NCBI RefSeq assembly: GCF_000017565.1
Contig: NC_009719.1
Span: 2,215,001-2,279,000 of the forward strand
DNA from: Parvibaculum lavamentivorans DS-1
Lineage (GTDB): Bacteria; Pseudomonadota; Alphaproteobacteria; Parvibaculales; Parvibaculaceae
DNA length: 64,000 bases
Reading direction: 5' to 3'
How positions within the stretch are numbered: position 1 is the stretch's first letter; the number at the start of each line of letters is the position of its first letter. Under the pieces are notes generated by a model. The model did no database searches and was not told the origin of the DNA. It saw nothing but the letters and a program-made list of their open reading frames with translations. The position numbers and the translations under genes were made by a program. Shown here piece by piece: positions 34,002 through 43,076 of the stretch.

Positions 34002-34379
34002 ATGATCTGGATAGCTCGTATCGCTGCAGTGCTGGTGGGGCTCTTTTCGCTCGCGATGGGCGCGATGATGATTCTGTCGCCCGCTGAGACGGCTGAGGGG
34101 CTTGGCCTCGGGGCGCTTTCGCCCATCGGGCTCAATGCGCTTCGCGCCGATATCGGTGCTTTCTTTCTTGCCAGCGCGCTCGCGAGCGGATTGGCACTTT
34201 TCGGTGGCCGTCCGCACTGGCTGCTCGGGGCGGCGGCGCTTTACGGTCTCGCCTTTCTCGGCCGTCTTGTCGGCATTGCCGTCGACGGTGCGCCGGAAGG
34301 CATTGCAACGCCGCTCGTCGTCGAATTCACGATGGTGGTGCTTGCCGTCTTCGCCGCCAGGACCCTCAGCCGGAGCTGA
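34002..34379 (+). CDS. Small membrane protein, DUF4345-like
   Basis: A 125-residue protein with four predicted membrane helices (about 4-24, 47-65, 70-88 and 102-121). The pattern ARIAAVLVGLFSLAMGAMMI, LRADIGAFFLASAL and GRLVGIAVDG resembles DUF4345 membrane proteins. Function unknown. The start at 34002 follows AGAGGGGAGA. Two small soluble-protein genes follow closely on the same strand (34384 and 34736), probably as an operon. Confidence 0.72.
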   Translation: MIWIARIAAVLVGLFSLAMGAMMILSPAETAEGLGLGALSPIGLNALRADIGAFFLASALASGLALFGGRPHWLLGAAALYGLAFLGRLVGIAVDGAPEGIATPLVVEFTMVVLAVFAARTLSRS

Positions 34380-34383
34380 ATCC

Positions 34384-34734
34384 ATGGACATTTATCACGG
34401 CTGGTGCGACCTGAAGCCGGGTGTCCGCGACATCGACTTCGCGGATGCTTTCACGCGCTATATGGAGCTTCTTGAAGGGGAGGGCGTCATCGAGGGCTGG
34501 CGGCTCACGCGCAAGAAGCTCGGCCTCGGGCCGCGCGAGCTTGGCGAGTTTCACTTCATGATCGAAGTGACCGACATGACCCAGCTCGACAGTGCCTTCA
34601 ACTGGGTCGCGACCCGCGCGGAGCCCGTCGAGGTGGAGCATCACGGCGTCAACTCGCTGGTGCGGAATATCCAGTTCGCTCTCTACAGGGATTTCCCGGA
34701 TCCGGTGCGCGAGAAGGGCGAGGAGCGTTTCTGA
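34384..34734 (+). CDS. Small conserved protein of unknown function (DUF6614-like)
   Basis: A 116-residue soluble protein beginning MDIYHGWCDLKPGVRDIDFA, with conserved-looking GWRLTRKKLGLGPRELGEFH and NWVATRAEPVEVEHHGVNSL. The strand-helix pattern suggests a dimeric ferredoxin-like (ABM-type) fold. I associate it with a DUF6614-like family from memory, and no activity is claimed. It starts 4 bp after the DUF4345-like gene and ends 1 bp before the GNAT gene start. Confidence 0.65.
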   Translation: MDIYHGWCDLKPGVRDIDFADAFTRYMELLEGEGVIEGWRLTRKKLGLGPRELGEFHFMIEVTDMTQLDSAFNWVATRAEPVEVEHHGVNSLVRNIQFALYRDFPDPVREKGEERF

Positions 34735-34735
34735 C

Positions 34736-35212
34736 ATGACGCCGATTATCCGTGAGGCGCGCGCCGGGGACCGGTCCGCGCTTATCCGCCTTATGGGTGC
34801 GCTCAATGATTTCGAGACGGAGATCGAGGAAAACCGTGCGGATGCCTCCGCCGCGGCCGAGCATTTCGCCTGGGTCGAAGGCCAGATCGAGGCCCAGGGC
34901 GGCGTCATGCTGGTGGCCGAGGCGCAAGGCCGCGTCGCCGGTTTCATCTGCTACACATTCGAGGAAGACCCCGGCGCCTTCGTGCGGCCGGAGTATCGCC
35001 GCCATGCGATGATCTGGGATATCAGCGTCGATGAGGCCTCGCGCGGTCAGGGGATCGGCCAGCTGCTGCTGAACGCGGCGGAGACGCACGCAAAGGCCTC
35101 GGGCATCGGCGAAATCAGGCTCTATGTGTTGGAAGGCAATGCCCGCGCGCAGCGCATCTACCGGGAAGCCGGCTACCGCAACTATGAGCGGCTGATGTCG
35201 AAGCGGCTCTAG
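34736..35212 (+). CDS. GNAT family N-acetyltransferase
   Basis: A 158-residue GNAT enzyme. The acetyl-CoA loop is SRGQGIGQLLLNAAETHAKA, preceded by the beta4 strand AMIWDISVDE and followed by RLYVLEGNARAQRIYREAGY. The substrate amine is unknown. It directly follows the small unknown gene in what looks like a three-gene operon. Confidence 0.85.
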   Translation: MTPIIREARAGDRSALIRLMGALNDFETEIEENRADASAAAEHFAWVEGQIEAQGGVMLVAEAQGRVAGFICYTFEEDPGAFVRPEYRRHAMIWDISVDEASRGQGIGQLLLNAAETHAKASGIGEIRLYVLEGNARAQRIYREAGYRNYERLMSKRL

Positions 35213-35274
35213 GCTGCCCCACCCGCACAAAAGAAGGCCGAAGAGGCAATTTGGCGACGGTCCGCCAACAAAAT

Positions 35275-35311
35275 TGCGTCTCATTCTCACTAATGTTGAT
35301 ATTGATTCGCA
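35275..35311. promoter_or_regulatory. Two Fur-like boxes before the TonB-receptor operon
   Basis: TGCGTCTCATTCTCA (35275-35289) and TGATATTGATTCGCA (35297-35311) are imperfect 7-1-7 repeats on the TGCGAAT-n-ATTCGCA theme, 22 bp (two helical turns) apart. They fit repression of iron uptake by a Fur-family protein. Confidence 0.5.
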
Positions 35312-35385
35312 TTTGCCTTATTGCTCGCCATGGTTTTATGCGCTCCCTCACGGGGGCTGGCGGTACATGTGGGGTAATCGAAATC

Positions 35386-37590
35386 ATGTCTTTTTTGTCC
35401 GGGATGAAGCCGCGCGGAAGCCGGGTTCTCTGCACCATCCTTCTCGCGTCGGTCAGCACCGCGGCGCTTGCCGCCATGCCGGCCCTGGCCCAGGAAGAGG
35501 CCGGCGATGCGGCTGTCGAGCTTGCGCCCATCAAAGTTGAAAGCGACAAGGATGCTCTCCCGGCGCCTTATGCCGGCGGCCAGGTCGCCGCGGGCGCTCG
35601 TATCGGCGTCCTCGGCAATCAGGACATCATGGACGTGCCCTTCAGCGTTACGTCCTACACGGAAGAGCTGATCCGCAACCAGCAGGCGGAAACGATCGGC
35701 GACGTGGTGGCGAACGATCCCTCCGTCCGGACAGGCTATGGCTTCAGCATTTTCGGCGAGCAGTTTGTCATTCGCGGTTTTCCGCTCAGCAACGAAGACA
35801 TCGCCTTCAACGGCATGTACGGCATTTCTCCGCGCCAGATTGTCGGCACGACGATGTATGAGTGCGTGGAAGTCTTGAAAGGCGCGAGCGCCTTTCTCAA
35901 CGGCGCGCCGCCCAGCGGCTCGGGCACCGGCGGCAGCATCAATCTCGTACCGAAACGCGCTACCGACGTGCCCATTCGCCGCGTCACCGGCAGCTACTCC
36001 ATGAACAGCCAGTTCGGCGCACATGCGGATGTCGGCCAGCGTTTCGGCGCCAATAATGCATGGGGTATCAGGATCAACGTGGCTGGCCGCGACGGCGAGA
36101 CGGCTATCGAAAATGAAGACCGGCAGTACCTGCTGGGCTCCCTCGCACTGGACTACCGGGGCGAACGGTTGCGTCTCAGCCTCGATGCCGCCTCGCAGCG
36201 CCAGCTTGTGGAGCAGGGCCGCACCGTTGTGCAGCTCGCGGGCGGTATTGCCGTACCTGAGCCGGTCGACTCCGACCACAACTATGCTCAGGAGTGGGCC
36301 TATTACGACATGCACGACACCTTCGCCCTGTTGCAGGGCGAATATGACATCACGGATTTTGTTACGGCTTATGCCGGTTTCGGCGCCCGCGAAATGCGCG
36401 AAGATAGCGATGGTTCAACGCCCCGCGTTTCCGCGAGCGACGGCACGGCAACGATGAGCCGTTTCACGGTGCCGCGCGAAGATACGGTCTATTCGGGTCA
36501 GGGCGGCCTTCGCTTCGAGTTCGAGACAGGGCCGCTGCGGCACAACCTGAACCTCGGTGCGTCATGGCTGGAACAGAAGAATTATAACTCTTTCGAGTTC
36601 ACTGGCGGCACGCCGACCAATATCTACGACCCGGTACTCTTTCCCCGGCCTGCCGGGGGCACCCGGTCAGGCAGCTTCAGCGATCTTCCGCTGTTTAGCT
36701 ATAGCGAACTCACGAGCACCTTCCTTTCGGACACCATCGTCTTCCTGGACGACAAGGTGCATTTGACGCTCGGTCTGCGTGATCAGCGCATCCAGACGGA
36801 AGGCTATGACCGCACGACGGGTGCCGTCACCAGCAGCTATGACGAGTCGGAAATTTCCCCCGTTGCCGGACTGGCGGTCAATCTCACCGAACAGGTGACC
36901 GTCTACGCAAACCGTATTGAAGGTCTCGCGCAGGGACCGACGGCGCCGACAACGGCGGGCGTTCTCAATCCGGGCGAAATTTTCGCGCCCTATACCTCGG
37001 TTCAGTACGAATTCGGCGGCAAGGTCGATCTCGGAAAGGTTGGCTTCGGCGCCGCCTATTTTGAAACGGAAAAGCCTCTGGGCATTTTGACGCCGGTAGG
37101 TGGCGGCAATTCCGTTTTCGGGGTCGATGGCGAGCAGCGTAACCGGGGCGTCGAGCTCAACTTCTTCGGCGAGCCGGCCGAGGGCATCCGGCTGCTGGGC
37201 GGCATTACCTTCCTCGATGCAGAGCTGACATCGACCGCGAGTGGCGCAAACGATGGCAATCAGGTGCGCGGTGTGCCTGACTATCAGGCCAATCTGGGTG
37301 CGGAGTGGGACATGCCGTTCCTGCCCGGCATGACGGCCTTGGCGCGTGTGCTCCACACCGACAGCCAGTATGTGGATGACGCCAATACCCAGAAAATATC
37401 GGATTGGACTCGCCTCGACATCGGAGCCCGCTATACGGCAAACTTCGACCGTCAGCCCGTGACGTTCAATCTCTTCATCGAGAACGTGACGAATGAATCC
37501 TACTGGGCGGCGGCTTCCGCCGACATCGCGGGTTACCTCACCATGGGCGATCCGCTGACGGCGAAGTTCTCCGTCTCGACGGAATTCTGA
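35386..37590 (+). CDS. TonB-dependent siderophore receptor
   Basis: A 734-residue outer-membrane receptor. A signal peptide ends near MPALAQ. The plug domain (about 45-175) shows IMDVPFSVTSYTEELIRNQQ, DVVANDPSVRTGYG, EQFVIRGFPL and the conserved ECVEVLKGASAFLNGAPPSG, GGSINLVPKRA, as in ferrichrome/pyoverdine-type receptors. The 22-strand barrel follows and ends with the aromatic PLTAKFSVSTEF. It imports an iron chelate with TonB energy. PepSY and small membrane-protein genes follow in the same operon, behind Fur-like boxes. The start at 35386 gives a standard signal peptide; an upstream start at 35338 is possible. Confidence 0.92.
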   Translation: MSFLSGMKPRGSRVLCTILLASVSTAALAAMPALAQEEAGDAAVELAPIKVESDKDALPAPYAGGQVAAGARIGVLGNQDIMDVPFSVTSYTEELIRNQQAETIGDVVANDPSVRTGYGFSIFGEQFVIRGFPLSNEDIAFNGMYGISPRQIVGTTMYECVEVLKGASAFLNGAPPSGSGTGGSINLVPKRATDVPIRRVTGSYSMNSQFGAHADVGQRFGANNAWGIRINVAGRDGETAIENEDRQYLLGSLALDYRGERLRLSLDAASQRQLVEQGRTVVQLAGGIAVPEPVDSDHNYAQEWAYYDMHDTFALLQGEYDITDFVTAYAGFGAREMREDSDGSTPRVSASDGTATMSRFTVPREDTVYSGQGGLRFEFETGPLRHNLNLGASWLEQKNYNSFEFTGGTPTNIYDPVLFPRPAGGTRSGSFSDLPLFSYSELTSTFLSDTIVFLDDKVHLTLGLRDQRIQTEGYDRTTGAVTSSYDESEISPVAGLAVNLTEQVTVYANRIEGLAQGPTAPTTAGVLNPGEIFAPYTSVQYEFGGKVDLGKVGFGAAYFETEKPLGILTPVGGGNSVFGVDGEQRNRGVELNFFGEPAEGIRLLGGITFLDAELTSTASGANDGNQVRGVPDYQANLGAEWDMPFLPGMTALARVLHTDSQYVDDANTQKISDWTRLDIGARYTANFDRQPVTFNLFIENVTNESYWAAASADIAGYLTMGDPLTAKFSVSTEF

Positions 37591-37612
37591 CGCCCTTTTC
37601 CGGAGTACGACA

Positions 37613-38773
37613 ATGAGTAGCGGCGCAGTCAAGGCATGGTATCTCGTCCACAAATGGACCAGCCTTGTCTGCACCGCTTTTCTCCTGATGCTTTGCATCA
37701 CCGGCCTGCCGCTCATTTTCCACGAGGAGATCGACACGCTTCTCGAAGGGGAGCGGGTGCTGCCGGAGGTGCCGGAAGGCACACCGTGGAAAACGCTGGA
37801 CGATGCGCTTGTCACGGCCACGTCGAAATTTCCCGGCGAGGTTCCGCTCTTCATGAGCTTCGACGAGGACCAGCCGGTGGTGAATGTGACCACCGGCCCC
37901 ACTGTCACGGCCGGCGTCGAGCAGATGAACTTCATCTCGATCGACCGGCGTACCGCCGTGCCGGTGCGGACGCCGGACGATGAAGGCATCATGCATTTCA
38001 TCCTCGAGCTTCACGTCGATATGTTCCTCGGCCTGCCCGGCGAGCTTTTCCTCGGCTTCATGGGCACGCTTTTCTTCATCGCCATCGTTTCGGGCGTCGT
38101 CGTTTACACGCCCTTCATGCGCAAGCTTCCCTTCGGCACGGTGCGCGTCACGCGGAACAACCGGGCGAAGTGGCTCGACATGCATAATCTTATCGGCGTC
38201 GTCACGCTGATGTGGGCGAGCGTTGTCGGCCTCACAGGCGTCGTCAACACGCTGTCGACGCCGCTGGTCGATCTCTGGCGCATGGACCAGCTTGCCGAAA
38301 TGGTGGCGCCCTATGAGGGCAAGCCCGTACCGCAAGACCTCGCCTCCCTCGATGAGGCGGTGAAGACAGCCATGGCCGCCGCGCCCGGCACAAGGCCGCA
38401 ATTCGTCGCCTTCCCGGGTGTGCGCTTCAGCAGCAACCATCACTATGCGGTCTGGCTGCGCGGCGCGACGCCCGCGACCGAGCAGCTGCTCACTCCGGCA
38501 TTGGTCGACGCGCAGACAGGCGCGCTCACCGAAATGCGCTCCATGCCCTGGTACATGACAATGCTTCGCCTGTCGCAGCCGCTTCACTTCGGCGATTATG
38601 GCGGCATGCCGATGAAGATCCTCTGGGCGATCCTCGACATTGCGGCCATCGTCGTGCTTGGCAGCGGGCTTTATCTCTGGCTTGCCCGCCGTTCGCTTCC
38701 AGCCCCGGGCACCGCCGCGCGCCGCGCCGCCGGCCGCAACGGCCTGCTGCCGGAAGGCGGGGCCGCCGAATGA
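37613..38773 (+). CDS. PepSY-associated membrane protein
   Basis: A 386-residue PepSY-TM protein with four main membrane helices: near residues 18-38 (LVCTAFLLMLCITGLPLIFH), 145-170 (LFLGFMGTLFFIAIVSGVVV), 195-215 (LIGVVTLMWASVVGLTGVV) and 340-365 (IAAIVVLGSGLYLWLARR). Conserved helix histidines and KxxHLWTSL-like VHKWTSLVC fit heme-binding, siderophore-reductase-like members of the family. It lies 22 bp after the TonB receptor gene, so it probably helps release iron from the imported chelate in the periplasm. Confidence 0.85.
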   Translation: MSSGAVKAWYLVHKWTSLVCTAFLLMLCITGLPLIFHEEIDTLLEGERVLPEVPEGTPWKTLDDALVTATSKFPGEVPLFMSFDEDQPVVNVTTGPTVTAGVEQMNFISIDRRTAVPVRTPDDEGIMHFILELHVDMFLGLPGELFLGFMGTLFFIAIVSGVVVYTPFMRKLPFGTVRVTRNNRAKWLDMHNLIGVVTLMWASVVGLTGVVNTLSTPLVDLWRMDQLAEMVAPYEGKPVPQDLASLDEAVKTAMAAAPGTRPQFVAFPGVRFSSNHHYAVWLRGATPATEQLLTPALVDAQTGALTEMRSMPWYMTMLRLSQPLHFGDYGGMPMKILWAILDIAAIVVLGSGLYLWLARRSLPAPGTAARRAAGRNGLLPEGGAAE

Positions 38774-38955
38774 CGCGGTCGCGGCGCTACACGCTCACGG
38801 AAATATTCGCTATTCCCCTGGTGCTCGCGATCTTCACGATTGTGGGGCTTGTCGCGGCGCTGCTGGGCGATGGCTGGCGCGATGCCGTCTCCTGGCTCGC
38901 CCTTCTCGTGCCCGCCCTCACCATCGTCTGGGCGCTGATCTGGCGGCGGAGCTGA
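38770..38955 (+). CDS. Small two-helix membrane protein
   Basis: A 61-residue protein with two membrane helices (FAIPLVLAIFTIVGLVAALL, WLALLVPALTIVWALIW) and a basic start (MTRSRRYTL). Its ATG overlaps the PepSY gene stop by 4 bp, so it is translationally coupled and probably a partner in iron uptake. A bidirectional terminator follows. Confidence 0.78.
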   Translation: MTRSRRYTLTEIFAIPLVLAIFTIVGLVAALLGDGWRDAVSWLALLVPALTIVWALIWRRS

Positions 38956-38969
38956 CCTCAAACGAAAAA

Positions 38970-38994
38970 CGCCCCCGGAGACCGGGGGCGCTTT
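38970..38994. terminator. Bidirectional terminator
   Basis: CGCCCCCGG (38970-38978), AGA, CCGGGGGCG (38982-38990), with AAAAA before and CTTTA after. It serves the iron operon (+) and rpsU (-). Confidence 0.8.
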
Positions 38995-39019
38995 ATCCAG
39001 AACCCGGAAGACCGGGGGA

Positions 39020-39241
39020 TTATTTCTTGGCGGTGACGATGCCGGCTTCGCGCTGGGCGCGCTTGCGCGCGAGCTTGCGGGCGCGGCGGATGGCTTCGGC
39101 CTTTTCGCGGGCGCGCTTCTCGGAGGGCTTCTCGTAGAAGTTCCGGAGCTTCATTTCGCGGAACACGCCTTCGCGCTGAAGTTTCTTCTTCAGAGCCTTC
39201 ATGGCCTGGTCGACGTTGTTGTCGCGAACGAGTACCTGCAC
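39020..39241 (-). CDS. rpsU: 30S ribosomal protein S21
   Basis: A 73-residue S21: [39 protein letters not shown] and a long basic C-terminal helix. It binds the 30S platform near the anti-Shine-Dalgarno. The GTG at 39241 was chosen because known S21 proteins start (M)VQVLVRDNN and AGGA lies 7 nt upstream; an in-frame ATG at 39265 would add eight non-homologous residues. Confidence 0.95.
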   Translation of the reverse strand: MQVLVRDNNVDQAMKALKKKLQREGVFREMKLRNFYEKPSEKRAREKAEAIRRARKLARKRAQREAGIVTAKK

Positions 39242-39309
39242 GAGCTGATCCTGTTTTCGATTCAATAGGTTAGCGGCGGAAGCCGGTCCCGGTCCCGCCA
39301 GAGAGCCGC

Positions 39310-39338
39310 TTATCTATCAAAGCTTGGGGGGATTGTCC
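39310..39338 (-). promoter_or_regulatory. Predicted rpsU promoter
   Basis: On the minus strand: TGGACA (39338-39333), 17-bp spacer, TAGATA (39315-39310). It lies about 70 bp before the rpsU GTG. Confidence 0.55.
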
Positions 39339-39426
39339 ACCTTCAGGCCCCGAAAAGCGCCTGTTTCCGGCTCCTGCGGCGCCCGGCCCCGTTGCCGCCA
39401 GCCGCTCCGGGCCTCATATTCCCTAT

Positions 39427-40050
39427 ATGGCCATACGCAAGATCGCCCGCATGGGACACCCCGTTTTGAGGGGAATCGCCCGCCCCGTCCCGGACCCCAC
39501 GGCCCCGGAGGTGAAGGCGCTTGTCCGCGACATGATCGAGACCATGATCGACGCCAATGGGGCGGGGCTTGCTGCCCCTCAGGTCTATGAGCCGTGGCGG
39601 ATCGTCGTCTTCCAGGCACCGGAAAGCCGCCTGCCCGAAGGGGTGGACGAGACGGAGGCTTTCGATCACACGGCCCCCCTCACGGTCCTTATAAACCCCG
39701 AGGTGGAGATCCTGACAGAGGAGATGGAAAAGGGCTGGGAGGGCTGCCTCTCGGTGCCGGGGCTTAGGGGCTCCGTGCCGCGCCATACCGAGCTTCGCTA
39801 CCGGGGTTATGGCCTCAATGGCGAGTTGATCGAGCGCCGCGCCAGGGGCTTCCATGCCCGCGTCATCCAGCATGAATGCGACCACCTCGACGGCATCCTC
39901 TATCCGCAGCGGATGGACGACCTCGCCGAACTCATCTTCGAGAGCGAGGCCCGCGCCTGGCTCGCCGCGCGGGCGGAAAAAGCCGAGGCGGAAGAAGGCG
40001 GGGTAGGAGAGGGCGAGACGACAGAAGAACAGGAGAAAGCCCATGCCTGA
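39427..40050 (+). CDS. def: Peptide deformylase
   Basis: A 207-residue deformylase that removes the formyl group from nascent proteins. All three motifs are intact: GAGLAAPQ (45-52), EGCLS (105-109; Cys metal ligand) and HECDH (149-153; two His ligands and the catalytic Glu). The C-terminus has an extra charged tail (EAEEGGVGEGETTEEQEKAHA). It overlaps the coq9 start by 8 bp. No fmt gene is adjacent in this window. Confidence 0.95.
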   Translation: MAIRKIARMGHPVLRGIARPVPDPTAPEVKALVRDMIETMIDANGAGLAAPQVYEPWRIVVFQAPESRLPEGVDETEAFDHTAPLTVLINPEVEILTEEMEKGWEGCLSVPGLRGSVPRHTELRYRGYGLNGELIERRARGFHARVIQHECDHLDGILYPQRMDDLAELIFESEARAWLAARAEKAEAEEGGVGEGETTEEQEKAHA

Positions 40051-40738
40051 GACAGCAGCGAAGCCGAAGCGCCCGGGCGCCGGCAAGGCGAAGGCGGACC
40101 ACCTCGAAGCCGCGCGCGCGAGAATCCTCGCCGCCGCGCTTCCCAATGTCGCCTTTGACGGCTGGACGCCGCGCCTCCTCAAGGAAGCTGCGGAAGCGGC
40201 CGGCATATCGCACGGTGAAATGCGTCTCGCCTTTCCCGATGGCGTCGTCGATCTCGTGGATTACTTTCTCGCCGATGGCGACCGCCGCATGGCCGAGATG
40301 CTGGCGAAGGAAGACATCGCGGCGCTGAAAATCCGCGAGCGCATCACGCTCGCTGTCCGCACACGCATGGAGGTCGACATTCTCTACCGCGAGGCCATGC
40401 GCCGCGCCGTCACGCTGCTCGCGCTGCCGGTTTCGGGCACGCATGGGCCGCGCTCGCTCTATCGCACGGTCGATGCGATCTGGCGCGCCGTTGGCGATAC
40501 TTCCACGGATTTCAACTTCTATACCAAGCGCGCAACGCTTGCCGGCGTCTTCTCATCGGTCACGCTCTACTGGTTTGCGGATGATTCCGAAGGCTTCGCG
40601 AATACCTGGGCGTTTCTCGACCGCCGTATCGACGATGTGATGCGTTTCGAAAAGGCAAAGGCGACGGTTAAAGGCGTTGCCGCGAAACTGCCGGATCCCT
40701 TCGCGCTGCTCGGGCGGCTGCGTTATCGCAACGGCTAG
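40043..40738 (+). CDS. COQ9 family ubiquinone-biosynthesis protein
   Basis: A 231-residue COQ9-like protein. It has a TetR-like N-terminal helical region (RILAAALPNVAFDGWTPRLL, EAAGISHGEMRLAFP) and the family core with DTSTDFNFYTKRATLAGVFS, SVTLYWFADDSEG and TWAFLDRRIDDVMRFEK. COQ9 binds lipid and helps COQ7 in quinone synthesis. It overlaps def upstream and its 3' end overlaps the convergent PAS gene by 4 bp. Confidence 0.9.
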   Translation: MPETAAKPKRPGAGKAKADHLEAARARILAAALPNVAFDGWTPRLLKEAAEAAGISHGEMRLAFPDGVVDLVDYFLADGDRRMAEMLAKEDIAALKIRERITLAVRTRMEVDILYREAMRRAVTLLALPVSGTHGPRSLYRTVDAIWRAVGDTSTDFNFYTKRATLAGVFSSVTLYWFADDSEGFANTWAFLDRRIDDVMRFEKAKATVKGVAAKLPDPFALLGRLRYRNG

Positions 40739-41370
40739 TCCGGCACGCCATATCCGACATCGATCCAGACGATCCGCTCGACCTCGCTTCCGAAGAGCGG
40801 CTTGTCCGTCGGTGCGTGGTAACTTCTCGGGTCTTCCGGCGAATGCAGACTGACGATGCGGGCCGGCTGGCCCGCCGGGCCCCGCAGCGGCAGATAGATG
40901 CTCTGCACATAGGAGATGCGGCCGGACGTATAATGGCTGCTGTAGCGCGCCTGCCAGACGCAGGGCCGGCAAACCACTTCATGCATGTTGCGGCTGCATT
41001 GCGCGCGATAATCCTCGGCCACCAGATCGAGCAGGTTTTTTCCCGTCGCATCATAGCCGAGACGGCCCACAAGGCCGGTGCCGACCAGCCGGTGGTGAAT
41101 GTCCGTCGGGCTGCGCATGCTGAAGACGACGATGTCCGGCAGGCAGCCGATCACGGCAAGCGGATCGAAGTCCGACGCATCGGGTATCCCGCCGGGTCGC
41201 GGCAGGCTGCACCAGTATCTGAAAATTTCGGTTTGGGCGCGTGATCCGAGGAGCGGCACGGTCGCGCGTTCTCCCGCGCTTGGCGCCACATCGCGCAGAA
41301 AGCGTTGCAGCTCAGGGGCGTTGCCCCACGCTTCTTCTGCCATCGAGGTTTCGGCCCGGCCCCTGTTCAT
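40735..41370 (-). CDS. PAS-fold protein (PAS_5/DUF1332 type)
   Basis: A 211-residue soluble protein with one divergent PAS domain: IFRYWCSLPRPGGIPDASDF, LPDIVVFSMRSPTDIHHRLV, GTGLVGRLGYDATGKNLLDL, then YVQSIYLPLRG. This is the alphaproteobacterial PAS_5 family, often single-domain. It presumably senses a small ligand, and no output domain is fused. It is convergent with coq9. The start at 41370 was chosen; Met10 (41343) is an alternative. Confidence 0.82.
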   Translation of the reverse strand: MNRGRAETSMAEEAWGNAPELQRFLRDVAPSAGERATVPLLGSRAQTEIFRYWCSLPRPGGIPDASDFDPLAVIGCLPDIVVFSMRSPTDIHHRLVGTGLVGRLGYDATGKNLLDLVAEDYRAQCSRNMHEVVCRPCVWQARYSSHYTSGRISYVQSIYLPLRGPAGQPARIVSLHSPEDPRSYHAPTDKPLFGSEVERIVWIDVGYGVPD

Positions 41371-41427
41371 GGGAGCCCTTTCTTTTCCGCCGGCGCGTTT
41401 CTCCGTCTTTAGAGTGCGCGTTCAGGG

Positions 41428-42537
41428 TTAAGAAGGCGTAACCGGCGGCCGTGTTCCGAGCGGGTAAAGCCTTGTCGCATGGCCCATCTTGCGGCCGGGC
41501 CGGGCTTCCCGCTTGCCGTAGAGATGGAGGGCCGTGTCCGGCGTCGCCGCGAGCCGCGCCCAATCCGCCGCCTCTTCGCCGATCAGATTGGTCATCACCG
41601 CGTCGGAGTGGCGCGCCGGGCTTCCAAGCGGCCAGCCGCAGATCGCGCGAATATGCTGCTCGAACTGGCTCACTGCGCAGGCATCCATCGTCCAGTGGCC
41701 GGAATTGTGGACGCGCGGCGCGATCTCGTTGACGAGCAGCCGCCTCTTGCTTCCGCTTTCCGGCAGCAGAAACAGCTCGACGCCCATCACGCCCACATAA
41801 TCGAGTTCGGAGACGATGCGCGCCGCGATTGCGCAGGCCTCGTCGGAAAGCGCCCTGGTCAGCGCGGCGGGCGCCAGCGTGCGGTCGAGAATGTGGTTCT
41901 TGTGGATGTTCTCGACGGGATCGTAAGCCGCCGTCCGTCCATCGAGCCCGCGTGCGACGATCACGGAGATTTCCCGTTCGAAGGGCACGAAGCCTTCGAG
42001 GATGGCGGGGGCGCGGCCGATCTCGTCATAGGCGGCAAGCGCGTCCGCCGCCGATGCGATCTTCGCCTGTCCCTTGCCGTCATAGCCGAAGCGCCGCGTC
42101 TTCAGGATCGACGGCGTGCCGATCGCTTCCATGGCGCTGCGCAGGCCCGCTTCGTCCGCCACATCCGCGAAGGGTGCGGTCGCGATGCCGTGGCTCACGA
42201 GGAAATTCTTTTCGACCACGCGGTCCTGTGCCGTCGCCAGCGCAAGCGGCCCAGGCCGCACGATGCCGCGCTCGCTCAAAATGCGCGCCGTCTCCGCCGG
42301 CACATTCTCGAATTCATAAGTGACGACCTCGACGCTCCCGGCAAAGCGCACCAGCGCCGCCTCGTCGTCATAAGCCGCGCGCGTGACCTCGCCGGCCACA
42401 TCCGCCGCGGGCAATTCCTCATCCGGGCAATAGATATGCGTGGCGAGCCCCAGCTGCGCCGCCGCCATCGCCAGCATCCGCCCAAGCTGGCCGCCGCCGA
42501 GAATGCCGATGGTCCCGCCGGGTGGAATGGTCGCCAC
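41428..42537 (-). CDS. purK: N5-carboxyaminoimidazole ribonucleotide synthase
   Basis: A 369-residue PurK, which uses ATP and bicarbonate to carboxylate aminoimidazole ribonucleotide in purine synthesis. It starts GTG; MATIPPGGTIGILGGGQLGRM is the N-terminal fold. The ATP-grasp core shows LKTRRFGYDGKGQ, EGFVPFEREISVIVAR and NEIAPRVHNSGHWTMDAC. The GTG shares a base with the purE stop (TAGTG), so the genes are coupled. Confidence 0.96.
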   Translation of the reverse strand: MATIPPGGTIGILGGGQLGRMLAMAAAQLGLATHIYCPDEELPAADVAGEVTRAAYDDEAALVRFAGSVEVVTYEFENVPAETARILSERGIVRPGPLALATAQDRVVEKNFLVSHGIATAPFADVADEAGLRSAMEAIGTPSILKTRRFGYDGKGQAKIASAADALAAYDEIGRAPAILEGFVPFEREISVIVARGLDGRTAAYDPVENIHKNHILDRTLAPAALTRALSDEACAIAARIVSELDYVGVMGVELFLLPESGSKRRLLVNEIAPRVHNSGHWTMDACAVSQFEQHIRAICGWPLGSPARHSDAVMTNLIGEEAADWARLAATPDTALHLYGKREARPGRKMGHATRLYPLGTRPPVTPS

Positions 42538-43076
42538 TAGCGCTCCTCCGGGCTCAGCCCCACCGAGTCCGTCTGCTTCGCGCGGTAGGCATCGAGCCGC
42601 TTTGCCAGCGCCTCGTCCGACAGCGCCAGCACGGCGGCGGCGAGCAGCCCGGCATTCTTCGCGCCCGCCTCGCCGATGGCGAGCGTGCCGACGGGAATGC
42701 CGCCCGGCATCTGCACGATGGAGAGCAGGCTGTCCTCGCCCGACAGCGCCTTCGATTGCACGGGCACGCCGAAGACCGGCAGCGGCGTCAGCGAGGCCGT
42801 CATGCCCGGCAGATGCGCCGCGCCGCCCGCGCCCGCGATGATGATCTTGAGGCCGCGACCCTTGGCCGATTTCGCATAGTCGAACATCCGCTCCGGCGTC
42901 CGGTGGGCCGAGACGATCCGCGCTTCATAGGGCACGCCCAGCGCGTCGAGCGCGTCCGCGGCATGGCGCATGGTCGGCCAGTCCGACTGGCTGCCCATGA
43001 TGATGCCGACCAGCGGCTTCCCTTTGGATTTCGCGGGGGCTTTCGCCCGCTTCGCGTCCGGCTTTTTCGCTGCCAT
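42537..43076 (-). CDS. purE: N5-carboxyaminoimidazole ribonucleotide mutase
   Basis: A 179-residue PurE that moves the carboxyl group made by PurK onto carbon. The active-site motifs [26 protein letters not shown] and [14 protein letters not shown] are intact. The N-terminus has a lysine-rich extension ([20 protein letters not shown]). The ATG at 43076 was chosen because an upstream frame extension has no homology. It is the first gene of purEK. Confidence 0.96.
   Translation of the reverse strand: MAAKKPDAKRAKAPAKSKGKPLVGIIMGSQSDWPTMRHAADALDALGVPYEARIVSAHRTPERMFDYAKSAKGRGLKIIIAGAGGAAHLPGMTASLTPLPVFGVPVQSKALSGEDSLLSIVQMPGGIPVGTLAIGEAGAKNAGLLAAAVLALSDEALAKRLDAYRAKQTDSVGLSPEER

Noticed and set aside
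32529-34391. 620-codon minus-strand open frame opposite pntB
   Set aside because: Composition is typical of antisense frames (His/Arg/Asp rich), and pntB on the plus strand is unambiguous.
41479-42540. 353-codon plus-strand open frame opposite purK
   Set aside because: No family motifs; purK on the minus strand has complete ATP-grasp motifs.
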